The notes beneath the pieces were generated by a model. That model saw only the letters and a program-made list of their open reading frames with translations, was not told the origin of the DNA and made no database searches. This document shows, piece after piece, positions 36,785 through 48,067 of a stretch of 64,000 bases of DNA; the first letter of the stretch is position 1, and each line of letters begins with the position of its first letter. The translations under genes and the position numbers were made by a program. The stretch comes from Epiperipatus broadwayi (lineage: Eukaryota; Onychophora; Udeonychophora; Euonychophora; Peripatidae): assembly GCA_028023455.1 (NCBI GenBank), contig JAQFVV010012396.1, positions 24,571,330-24,635,329 on the forward strand, read 5' to 3'.

Positions 36785-38828
36785 TGAAGCAATGGATCTG
36801 AAGTTCAATCCATGCTTCACAGCCTCCTATAAACCTAATTAGTATTATAGACATGAATTAAGTTTATAGTCCAATATCAGCAGGGTTTTGCATTAAAGCT
36901 AAAATTAATTATGCTTATTAAATTTGTATTGCATTTAAATATTTTGTTTTAAATAAATTCCATTCTAAGATTAGATTTCTGTTAATAAAAATTACTTGTA
37001 AAACCTATTAGTCAAACATATATATATATGTTAATGCAAAATTCTGCTGAAATAAAATGCTTATATTATTAAAAGAAATAATATATATTTTTTGTTAAAA
37101 TCTTGTTAAAATATGGTGTATGATTTCATTTTGAGATAAGCCCACCAACATTTTCTAAAGAAATGTATGTTTTAATTAGTGAGCCCATTGAAGTCAAATT
37201 AAAGATGGCCTTCTCTTTCTTTCTTTTTTAATTAATAAAATTCAAACTTTAAAGAAAGAAATTTAGAATAAAAAAGTAAAAGTTATTTTTAGAAAATGTT
37301 ACCTTGAAACAAAGGAGTGTGTGGGTGGGCTTATCAAGATCTAAGATCATACAAACAATAGAAGGTAGCTTTACAAAAAAGTTATAAATAGGAGAGTGAA
37401 CAAAGGACTAGGCATTCAGATTTTCCTTTTGGAGATTTTATTCAGATTTCTCTTGGGAGAACTCTTGCAGATTTTGCTTTTGCTTGTTGAGATTTTATTC
37501 CAAAAAGTTATACAACTGTTGTCTTCAATATCACAGAGAAGTTTGAACATGCTACAAGCTAAAGGTCATATGAATTTGATGGATTCTACTATGCTTGGCT
37601 AGGCGAATAGCTTTGCCTATCGCCGAGGTTCCTAAATACCATCAAAATGCCACAGTATCCACCCAATATAATCTGAACTCTGTGCCATGTCTAAGTACTT
37701 TTCGTAAAAGCATGCTACTAAATTCCACTTTCCTTGTCTGGGCAAATACCTATCGATGGATGGATCAAGCTACACTTGTCGATGGAACATGACCAAGGAA
37801 CCAGGATGGTAATAGTATCTCTCCTCCATTGGACTATTTACTTTCTACCCTTTTTTGTTTATACCTCTCTTAATGGCTTCACTGAATTATATTTTTGAAA
37901 TGTATTTAATTATATTTGTAATGTAACCATTTTTATTAGATTAAAATTAGATATATATATTGCGTGATCATCTATCTATATTTAACCCTTTTTCCTTCGC
38001 TATTCTTCATTACTAGCATGTATAAATATTTTGTATTCCATTGCGGTTAAGTTTAAAAGTTAATTTTTTTTTCATTTAAAATCTCTTTCCAATTTTATTT
38101 ATGTTTCTAAATTCCATACGAGTAAGTTTCCTTTGTTTGCCAACTTGATCTCCTCGATAATGCCTCTTTTGTCTGCCACTAGCTTATTATGTATATCAGA
38201 TTTAGCTATATATGTTTTAAATAATTTTTAAACTGTCTGTTTTTAGCACAAAGCAATTAGAAAATGCTTAGTGAAAGATTTTTATTATTGTACTTTATCG
38301 AGGAGATTCGATTTGACAATTTTATTAAAATTGGAAAGAAAAGAATTAGACCGCAAAAATATTATATCGTTTAATCTGTTTTCATTGTCTAATTAGTTTT
38401 CATTAATTTAGGGGAATAGTGGAGGTCATTAAAAACATTCTTAATATTTTAAAGTCATTAATTTAAATTTTAGTTAACTAAAAAGCTTGAGTTTGCTAAT
38501 TTTGTTCTAATGCTTTATGTTACTTTTTCAATGGTCCAGGCACACAAAACACATATTTCATAGTACTGTTACACACATTTAACTATTTAGCTCCATAGGT
38601 GTTTTCATCCATGTCTCTACTGCTGTTGCTAAGCTTTGTGGCCAGATGAGAAAATAATTTATGCGTGTCTCAGATAATGTTATTGGTTCATAGTTAGCCT
38701 CGAGAATAGGTGAATAGGGCAGAGGTCATAGTATTCTTGATTTAATATCTCACGTATGGATGGCCTCGATGTACTTTTGCCTAGTATTCAAACTGGGTTA
38801 AACCAACATACATTATCTGACTGTCACA
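36785..38828 (+). mobile_element. Solo-LTR-like element, family C, inserted into a family A LTR
   Basis: A 2,044-bp insert bounded by TG...CA (TGAAGCAATGG to CTGTCACA) and flanked by ATAT on both sides (36781-36784 and 38829-38832). Comparison with copies 2 and 3 of the host LTR shows the uninterrupted sequence around this point. Its first 36 bp form an imperfect palindrome (TGAAGCAATGGAT against ATCCATGCTTCA), like the start of family A. A TATAAATAG box lies at 37383-37391, and an inverted GATAAGCCCACC / GGTGGGCTTATC pair lies at 37136 and 37326. There is no coding sequence. The 65-68 codon frames near 37396-37792 have no recognisable motif. A solo LTR is the simplest reading. Confidence 0.65.
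37383..37391 (+). promoter_or_regulatory. TATA box of the family C element
   Basis: TATAAATAG about 600 bp from the element's 5' end, followed by a less AT-rich, transcript-like segment. Confidence 0.45.
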
Positions 38829-39045
38829 ATATTTTAGATAGGAATTTAATATAAAATATAAATCTCTGCTGTTCCACTGAGCTAGTGACAATGGGCTAAT
38901 GACCGGAATCAAAATATATAAAATAAAATAAAAAAAATTTTTTTTTGACTTACGTATCTGCCAACTTTATAAATTTTCTAGGTTCAAATGCCTAGTGGCG
39001 TCCTGTAGTGAAGATTACGTTAAGCAATATCTCCGGATCATTATA
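38829..39045 (+). mobile_element. Family A long LTR, copy 1, 3' part
   Basis: It resumes with TTTTAGATAGG and carries the conserved tail CTCTGCTGTTCCACTGAGC, TAATGACCGGAATCAAAAT, an A/T tract, GACTTACGTATCTGCC, GGTTCAAATGCCTAG and the end CTCCGGATCATTATA. The terminal CGTTACA of the family appears here as CATTATA, merging into (TA)n. Confidence 0.7.
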
Positions 39046-40111
39046 TATATAAATCTATATGGACTGCTTGGATAGAATTTGTATAAATACATATATTATA
39101 TAATTTTATACAGATGAGGATTAAATTGGTGTTTGTTGCTTCAAAAGAAATTTTTTCTACTGAGAAAAAAAAAACAGTTTAATTTATAATAATGTAGAAA
39201 TGAAATCAGATTAATTATCAAATTTTACTGCTTAGGAGTTTTTTTCTGTGAGTATATAACTACAGTAATCAATGTATGATTTATCTTATACATAGCAAAT
39301 GGTAAAAATAATGTAAAATATATTACATTTAGATAATCAAACAGGGACTGAGGAAAAAAAAATTAGTTTCAAAATAATTAGATAAATGAGAAAAGAGGAT
39401 TAAATTTTGTGTAATGTTACCAAAATGATAACTGAATAAAAGAATAAAATCATATAATCAATATAATACAGGAAAACATTCTATGATATCTAATAAAAAC
39501 TGTGGTGTGTCTGCAATAATTTTTTTGAGCATGGTTTGGCTAGAAATGATTATTGGATAAGCTTTTATACTAAAAATGATTAAACTTAGTTTAATATAAA
39601 TAAAATTTGATTGAGATCTATAATATCCACTCCATCTCTAGTCAATAAATCAATGATTATCTTAATCAAGGAATATATCCTGCTATTTCATTTAATACAC
39701 AGAAAGCATGCTCATCTTCACAATAAATATGGTTTTATGTAAGAAATGACTGATCATAATTACCTATTCAATGGATTTCAAATAAATTTTTATAATTTTA
39801 TCATTCTCTAGTAATAAAATCACTTTCTTAAAGCATTTCAATAATTATTAAAGCTAACTTTAATTTTTGGATAATGTGTAAGAATGGAAGATACAGATAT
39901 ACAATTTTATACCAAACTTATAAAAAGCTCGATCTATTATAGGAAGTTCTAATATTTTTATTATAAATATTACTCTGAAATAATTTTGGTGATTTGTGTA
40001 TTATACTTACTGGCTTATATTATCTGATTATTTTTGCATAAAAAATTGTGTAAAACAGTATACAAGAGGGAAGCCAAAAATAAGAAGAATTTTGTCATAA
40101 AATTCGTCTTG
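39046..40111. other. AT-rich intergenic DNA with no recognised feature
   Basis: No supported gene or repeat. Confidence 0.4.
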
Positions 40112-40216
40112 CATTGTTAGCTGAGATGTATCCCAGCCACCATGCAAGCAAGTAGTTGGTTGGAGACGGTTGTGGGTTCGCGTCCCGGCCGATGCTATGA
40201 CATATGAAAAAAAAAT
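40112..40216 (+). mobile_element. tRNA-derived SINE, family 1
   Basis: B-box-like GGGTTCGCGTCCCGG, then CCGATGCTATGACATATG and an A run, matching the tail of the copies at 4340-4440 and 24676-24714. Upstream TTGTTAGCTGAGATGTATCC holds the degraded A-box region. Confidence 0.65.
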
Positions 40217-40369
40217 TCTTTTTATTTTTAAAGATTACAAATTGAATCAATTTCAAAGTATAGTCCATTTAACACAATGGACTAGTCTAAACATGTTTTT
40301 AACTTTTTAAAGTACTCTGTAAACTTTTGCAAAGCATTGCCTTTTATAATCTATATTGTTTTTTTCTTT

Positions 40370-40880
40370 ACCCCTTAGAAGTATTGTTAAAAATAACTTT
40401 TGAGGCATTTTTTCATTCAAGGGCACAAAAGTCATATGGAGTGAGATCAGGTCAGTATGGTTAATGAATGAGTTAGGTCATGTTGGATTTGATTTAAAAT
40501 TGTTTCATATTCAAGGTTCTATGCATTGGTGCATTGTCATGATGAAGCTTTTACTTTTTACTTTGTCAGAAAATGGGAAATTTAGATTTTACTGCAACAT
40601 GCAAAGTTTTTAGAATTTGTAAGTTTTAAATGCCTGGGTGCTATGAACAAATTCTGAATAAACAATGCTGTTTGAATCCAAAAAATTAAAAGTGTATCAA
40701 CTTGACATTGGACTTCACTCACAGGATTTACAAGATGTAGTAAATTTGACACTTTCATTAAACCACTTGTAAAGTTGTGTTTTTTCCCACAGTAGCTTGC
40801 TTGTAAAATGTTTCAAGCATTAAAACTGTTTTCCTTGCTGTTTTTGCTCCAACTTTTCATCCATTACAAAAATTGCAAGT
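40370..40880 (-). pseudogene. Internally deleted mariner-type transposase remnant (minus strand)
   Basis: Read on the minus strand, across frames: LMLETFYKQA (end of the DNA-binding region), then a segment colinear with 540-660 of the first remnant, then HHDNAPMHR (second catalytic Asp region, complement near 40521-40546), and further on a stretch reading PY(x)PDLTPYDF (complement near 40426-40460) with the third catalytic residue. These are hallmark mariner D,D34D motifs. The middle of the protein with the first catalytic Asp is missing at the same place as in the remnant at 416-718. Many stops are present. Terminal inverted repeats were not identified. Confidence 0.65.
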
Positions 40881-41490
40881 ACATGAAACACACTTTACCA
40901 AACAATATACTACATGGTACCACAAATTCACACACTGACATAATTTGGTAAACTGATGCAGAATAGTCTCTATAAAAGGTATATAACAGCAGAAGCATGT
41001 ATTACAATAGGTGTACCTACTAGAGAATGATTGTGCTAATTTTTGCCTAACTCTCTCTCATTTTCAGCAGAATCTAAATGCATGTAACTTTCCATCATGT
41101 ATTAATGCCAAATATATTACAATTGCATAAATTTTGATATCATATAAAACATCTAAAATATAAAACAAAATAAAAAATACAGTTATTGATGGGTTTTAAA
41201 ATGACATTTCTTTACGTGGATTCTGAGGGTTCCTTTGCATAATCATAAGTTCAGATATTCTATTAGTCAAGTTAAATATCTCCTCTCTCTGAAATTAGTA
41301 TATACCAGAATAATTTTCCAAATAATTATTTATTACCAAATAATTTTTCAAATACCTACTTATTACCAAATAATTTAATCTTTATCTTATACTTTTACTT
41401 TTCTTAAGAAATTTTAGTAAAATGTGTTTCACTAATTTCACTATTCCATATATATATATATGTAATGATAAATAATATTTTAATAATGAT

Positions 41491-42330
41491 GTGAAAATTT
41501 TACAAATCTGATGTGATGTGATGTGATGTATTATGGCTTCTCCTTAAACGAAGTCAAGAATATCTCAGCAATTAAGCCCAGATAAACCTGTTAGCCACTT
41601 TCTTTTACATTCCCCACTCTAAATTTACCCATAATCTGCTCTATCCCATTTCCACAACATAATTTTTGTCAACTCTATAACCTTTATATCTAAATCCCCC
41701 TTATCTTTTCCCAAACCTAGCATAAAAACCAATAATTCACTTTCTGTATAATCACTCTTTTCATATTTAAATAATAATTAATAATTAATTTAAATAATTA
41801 ATTAATTTAAATAATTAATTAATTTAAATAATCTATTTAAATAATAATTGAACTGCCCTCTAGCTGTGAAGTTCGATAACTTTTTACAATAAGAGAGTGG
41901 ACCACCTCTTAATATCTTTTAAAACTTTTTATGTTTTTGTTCTGGAAGGCTGTACATAAAAAGATCTAAAAGACATTAAGAGGTGATCCACTCTCTTATT
42001 GTAAAAAGTTATCGAACTTGGCAGCTAGAGGGTACATATAATGAAGTTGTGGAAAAATAAATATGAAAAGAGTGATTATACAGAAAGTGAATTATTGTTT
42101 TTTATGTTGGGTTTGGAAAAAGATAAGGGGGATTTAGATATAAAGATTATAGAGTTGACAAAGATTATGTTGTGGAAATGAGATAGAACAGATTATGGGT
42201 AAATTTACAGTGGGGAATGTAAAATAAAGTGGCTAACAGGTTTATCTGGGCATAATTGCCGAGATATTTTTGACTTCGTTTAAGGAGAAGCCATAATACA
42301 TCACATCACATCAATTTGTAAAATTTTCAC
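41491..42330. mobile_element. ~840-bp palindromic element
   Basis: The left arm (41491-41932) and right arm (41955-42330) are inverted copies around a ~22-bp centre. Outer ends are GTGAAAATTTTAC and GTAAAATTTTCAC. Inside are a GATGTGATGTGATG repeat, ATGGCTTCTCCTTAAACGAA and its complement, and an inner pair near CGATAACTTTTTACAATAAG. The arms differ by small substitutions and one AT-rich expansion in the left arm. It is noncoding and flanked by (TA)n on both sides. The class is uncertain: a foldback MITE or paired 3' ends of a retroelement. Confidence 0.75.
41765..41856 (+). repeat. AT-only tandem repeat inside the left palindrome arm
   Basis: Repeats of TTAATTTAAATAATTAA-like units (about 18 bp) over ~90 bp. 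The right arm has no counterpart, so the expansion happened after the palindrome formed. Confidence 0.75.
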
Positions 42331-43439
42331 GTTATAGTTATATATATATATTGTAACCTTTGGCTTTGGCCAAAGATAGATAAGTTCTTGGCAGATACAG
42401 TTTTCAATATAAAAAAATTATCACAAAAGAAATCTTGTAAATTAAAGAATTCACAACTAACAGCAGTTTAGACTAATCAAAGGAATCAGAAAGCTTGTGA
42501 TAGACATATAATGTGTAAAAAAATTGTAGCTGTAGAGCATTTAAAGAAAAATTAATGTATAATTTGGGTTTAGATATACAAAGGCAATTCAAACACTAAT
42601 ATTAAATGTTCATTAATTGTTGAGATTGAGTATGGTACCTGAGAAGTAAAGAGGGTTAAGTGTTAAGATTGATAACTAATATTTATTTGGCAAAATAATG
42701 TAGATAATTATAAGAGATTGATGTAAGTTTATATTGTAAATTTTAGCTTGCTAATAGTCCTATACAATTCAATAGTCAATTTATATGAATAAATCTGTAA
42801 AATGTAATATTGTTTAATAGATTTAGTGCTAACAGTAATCTCCATAGTTAGCTAGAAAGTGTATGTGGTAGTATGAACAAAATTTTATTTATTGGGACAA
42901 TAATAAATTTTTTTGTCTTAAGTGAGGTGTCATTCAAAAGCATATTGAAAGAACTACAATTTTGTATTAATTTCAAATAAATATCTGGTAACATTCAGTC
43001 ATAAATTTTTAAGTTAAATCAAATCATTATTCTAAATCATAAAAATCACTTTCAGTTTGTTACATTCAATCTCGATTTTTTTTTAATACAATTTAAAACC
43101 GGGAAATTCTCAAATAAACCATATGATCATTTAATAGTGTGAATAATTAATATCAAAATTGGGTGTAATAACCAATTAAAATTTAATATCAGGGATGAAT
43201 GGTCTAGGAGGTAAGTTTGAAGATGTGTAACAACCAAAGATTATAAAAGGACTACACACAATTTAAGGGGGTTCTGTTGTTTGAGTTGTGATTGTATTTT
43301 GTTCTGGTGGTTCTTTGTATTTTTCTGCTTATTTTTGGCTTCTGACCTAATATTTTGTTAAAACTTGCAGTAAAAGTAAAATTGTACTAAGTTTTATAAG
43401 CATGTCTATATAAATCTCTGATTCAGGTACATGTTTCAG
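42331..43439. other. Intergenic DNA with no recognised feature
   Basis: Slightly more G/T-rich than neighbouring spacers, but no open frame or repeat is supported. Confidence 0.35.
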
Positions 43440-43551
43440 CCCAAAAATCAATCATAAATCAGATCCCAGGGATAGCAGATGTCGGTGTGATTGGTCAATG
43501 GATGGTGCATCTAGAATGGACTCTCCAATTTTCCAACATGAAATATCACAG
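43440..43551 (+). CDS. Possible isolated host exon, unrecognised
   Basis: A 112-bp segment preceded by a pyrimidine-leaning TTCAGGTACATGTTTCAG acceptor and followed by CACAG|GTATTAA, a reasonable donor. In the frame that ends in phase 0 at the donor it encodes 37 residues, including SRCRCDWSMDGASRMDSPIF and QHEISQ, with mixed composition (Cys, Trp, Asp, Met) unlike the Lys/Asn-rich noise around it. A second frame is also open. Base composition is clearly richer in G and C than its flanks. I do not recognise the protein and see no neighbouring exon, so it could equally be a transposon fragment. Confidence 0.25.
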
Positions 43552-45790
43552 GTATTAATTTTCTTTGATACTTATTTTGTTAGAACTGTTATGTAACATA
43601 TTTCAATGGCTTTATTTAAGAAAGTGAAAGGAAGACTTAAATCTCAATATTAGCTATAATTTGGTATTTTTGTTAAAACTATTTCAGAATGTGGGCCAAG
43701 TTTTCCACATTTTCATTTTTAATCATGAAGGAAAGATTGTTTCTTGAATGAGAGAAATTTTAAGATATTTCCAAAAAACCATTACTTAATTGGGAAAAGG
43801 AAAGTTGAATAATTGAATGTTGTAAATGAAATCACAACATTTTTTTGTAGTAATAATTGTTGCTGAGCTGGATATGTTTAAAATGAAATTGCCAAACTTG
43901 CAATACAATGGAATGACAGAGTTCATTGAAGTACTATTAAAACTTATGAATAATTTTGATAGTCAACTTTAAATTCATGTTTTTTATTGAATGCTACACA
44001 AAAAATATGTGTAAATGTTACAGGATCCTAAGGAATAGTGCATCTGCTTTGTAAGAATAAGAGTTTTCTAAATTTCAAAATGCTATTAAACAATTGTACA
44101 ATTTGGGAATAATCTTGCATCAAGAAATTATGGCCATTTGTGTGTTTTTATGTTTTGTATTGTCATGAGCATGCATCTATAATAAGTGTGGATTAACTTT
44201 AAATGCTTATATGGAGGATACTGTTCATGCTAAATTGTCACAGTGAATGGAAAGATCTTAAGTGATGGACTGTGCTAACCACTTTTAAGTATAATTTCGT
44301 TATTTTATTATTCATTGATATATTATGTGTATTGAAACCTATTTTATTTTAGTGTTCATTATTTAAAATATATTACTGAATGTATCTGGTATTAAATTTA
44401 GGTTATATTAGGGTAAAATATGTCTTCTTTATATGTCACTATAGTTTAATTTCAATGCTACCATAATGTAAATAACTTTAATGTTTACATTAGAGGTTCA
44501 TGGATATATAAAATTATTTTTTATGCTTACCAGTAAATATTGATTATTTATGCTTTATTTTATTATTTATTTAGTCTTAAGATTTTGATATTGCTATGCC
44601 CTGGATGATGAGAGATTTAAGTATAATTGTTATAAGTTGAAAAGTGATGCACATTTGTTATTTCATAATTATTTAAGACTTAGATATTTTTTTTATTCTA
44701 GTTGTATTAGACTATTATTGAATTATCAGTTTTATACATCAATATAGTATTTAGTGAGAGTTCAAACCATGTTCTCTCAAGATTAAATGATGCTGTGAAT
44801 GTCCATTGTTTGTCCAAGATATGTGAAGCTATTGCTGCCTTGAGGGTTGAGGTTGAGCATAGCACTCTCACAATTATAGGCATTAAGTATTTTAATAATG
44901 TATTAGGAGATCAAGGGTGTATCCACAGCTCCAGTGTCAATATACTTCATAAGAGACATACTCTAAATTATAGTTGTAGTAGTGATAGGTGCATACCCAT
45001 ATTTATATGTGTAGCAACTGAATCCTAACATATATTATAGCCTTCAGACAGTAGAAACACCATGGGTTCATGCCATCATATATGTAGTGCTTTGTGGTCT
45101 TAGTTCCTTTATGGATATATGTTTTGTAGCCCTATTTTCATTGTGTAAAAATTTGTTAATTTAATTGTTGGTCATTATGTAATTCCTATTTAAGTGTATT
45201 ACATTCTTCAGGGCACTTTTTAATTTAAGTGTGAAGTGAGAATTGATGTATGATGCCTTGGTTGAGCTTTGCTCACCATCATTTATAAGACTGATAATCT
45301 TTCAAAATTAAAAGTTAATGTTAAAAGCCTAAATAACAGTGCACACATAACCAGCTCATAATGGAAGCAAGTCATCACTGGAATGGTAAGACTATTGGTT
45401 TATTATTCATGTTGGGACTAAAAATAATTGAGTGTATGTAAGTACATGAGTGTGACCTCTAGAACAATTAGTTAGTTTAGAGGTAAAAAATTAAGGTATC
45501 AAATGAACAGACAAGCGATAATTTAAAAGAGTAACTAATAGGTGTAAGTTTTACTCTAAGTGGTAAATTAGATTAGTGTAACTGTTAAACATTAATGAAA
45601 CAATGTATAATATTTGGTTTGTAAAGTCAGTAGCATCAAGGGGCATATATTTCTTTGATAAGTAGAATTAATTAAAAGTTACTTTATAATTTGCTGACTT
45701 TAAGAGCTGTTATAGTAAATAGTTATTTAGGCTTGCCTCTCGGGGAATTATTTCTATACTAGTAAAAATTTAACTAGTTGATATATATAT
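43552..45790. other. Intergenic DNA with no recognised feature
   Basis: The 77-codon frame at 44795-45028 (+) has no motif or convincing splice context. Nothing else stands out. Confidence 0.35.
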
Positions 45791-45835
45791 ATATATTGTA
45801 AAGGGCATCATATATATACATATTTATATATATAT

Positions 45836-48067
45836 TGTAATGGGCACATACAACATTACATTATTTTTTTATTAGTAAACATGAAAAAAATAAAAGTTCG
45901 CCAATAAAAACTTCTTTTTTAAGAATTAAAAATTGGAAATTAAAAAAAATCATCTTAAACTCGTATATGTATAAAATCGCACAGATAAAAAAAAATTATT
46001 AAAATAAAACTTTATTAAAAATAGAAAAACTAAATCTTTCAACAAAAAGATTTAGAGATAAAAATATATCTTTAAGTTTGGAAAACACATTAATTAATCA
46101 GAAAATGGAAATGATTGTTTTAATTAGTTAAATATAAACTAGCCCTTGGGCATTTAAATGTATAAGCAATGGTCAGATAGGAAAACAATAGAAACTAATG
46201 GCCAATGAAAGAAATCCATCGGGAAATCAGACCTCAATGGAAGGATCATCATCATCGATGACGTAATGTCCATTGGATCCTAAAATTACATATAAAAGAA
46301 AAAGTTTGGAAATAAAATTTAAGAGTAAGAAAATTAGAAGAGAGATGTGACTATATGTGTTAGTGTGGAATTGAAGGAGAAGGGATTGAAAAGACGCACT
46401 CTTCAATCTCTTCAGTTTGGTTAAAAAAAAGAAATGACATTGTTTTTTCTACATTAAGGACTAGCTAAACTAAAAGACCTCCAGATAAATAAAAAAACAA
46501 GGTCTAACTCAACCAATCTCTTTAGGATGGCATGGGAATTCACGTTCAAATGGCAAGAAATGGATAAAAAGGAACATTTTGTAATCGTAATAACTTTTTG
46601 AACTCTAAGCTTTAAATATATTTCTAAAACTCCAGTATACTAAACAATAAGAACTTTAATTCTAAAACTTGTTCAGTATTTAAAAAAAAATAGAAATAGA
46701 TTCCTATCTGACCAAACTAAATTCTTTATTAATTAGTTATAATTTTATTTGATGTATTTCTTTTGTAAATCATTTCCATTTATTTTTATTTTTTTGTTCT
46801 TTTAAGTTTTTATTATGATTTTTGTTTTTCATTAAATTAATATATATAAATGTTAAACTTAAGTCGGGCGTGAATGGCTAAATAGATTTGTAAAGTTATA
46901 TTAGGGGAGGGTAATATTAGGTTATTTGTTTCGTAGTTGAATTGGGTCAGTGGGTTGGATATATTGGTGTAATTAGTAGATGTAGTACAAGATTCGTTAT
47001 GAGCAGAATTGCTTTATATGCCACACACTTCCTTTTTGCCTATGGAATGCGATTGTAAGTCGGCAAAATGACCACTGTCCTTTCCTATGAAGTTTTTTTT
47101 ATTGCTCTTCTTGTCAGATAGATGTAGTATTCCTATATGATGAGAGTCAATTTCTTTTCTTAACCTATTTTAGTGCTGTCGTATTCGTATTACATTGAAT
47201 ACATCAATATATCAGATGGATTGGTGTTGATTTGACTGCGAACTTTTGGCCTAAGGTTAAATAAGGGATACAATATTTTCTTTTCAAATGCAATCTATGT
47301 AGTCTATTTATATTCGACACTCTAAATAAAAATGCATTAAATTTAATTTGGGTATAGATGCTTGCATGGGTTTGTTACCGGTTAATTATGTTTTTGGTTT
47401 TCATATTTCATCAAAATATTTAGACATTCGGTAAATAATGATACCTTATGGTGAGTATTTAAAATGTATTTATTCGGATGTCTTTTAAGTTATTGGTGTC
47501 AATGCGGCATCTTATGATGAATGCTATTGGGTTTCTTATAAATTTCTCTCTGCAATTCCACCAATGATTTTAAATTTTGATCGTTTATGTTTATTTTGAA
47601 ATGTTTTTGATTGTGTAATCTATGTAACTGATCTATACTCAACATTATAAAACAAACTTTTATAAATCCATCTGGGTGAACTTATAAAAATTAAAATGTA
47701 AAAAAAATTAAAATGTAAATTAAAATCTAAAATCAAAGTTAAAAATGTAAGTTAAATTTTAAAAATGTAAAACTGACACTAAAATAATTTTAAATATTAT
47801 ATATGTGCATAAATAAATGTTTGTATGTTAATTTCTGGCAGTGGTTTCCTTTAATTTGAAAATGTTTTTAGATAAGAATTATAAAATATAAATCTCTGCT
47901 GTTCCACTGAGCTAGTGACATTGGGCTAATGACCAGAATCAAAATATATAAAATATTTTTTTTTTTTACTTACATATCTGCCTACTATATACATTTTCTA
48001 GGTTCAAATGCCTAGTGGCACCCTGTTGTGCAGGATATGTTAAGCTCCCATTCTCTGGATCATTATA
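45836..48067 (+). mobile_element. Family A long LTR, copy 2
   Basis: A 2,232-bp uninterrupted copy, starting TGTAATGGGCACATACAACA and ending CTCTGGATCATTATA, both inside (TA)n. It carries the TATA box (46291), the downstream hairpin (46380-46410), and the tail with CTGTTCCACTGAGC and GGTTCAAATGCC. A fragment of a second start, TGTAAAGGGCATC, lies just upstream at 45797. It is noncoding. With no second LTR and no internal domain nearby, it is best read as a solo LTR. Confidence 0.7.
46291..46298 (+). promoter_or_regulatory. TATA box of family A LTR copy 2
   Basis: TATAAAAG at the conserved place, about 90 bp before the conserved hairpin. Confidence 0.55.

Noticed and set aside
37396-37792. 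Two overlapping short open frames as a gene
   Set aside because: They fall inside the solo-LTR-like insert just downstream of its TATA box and show no protein motif.
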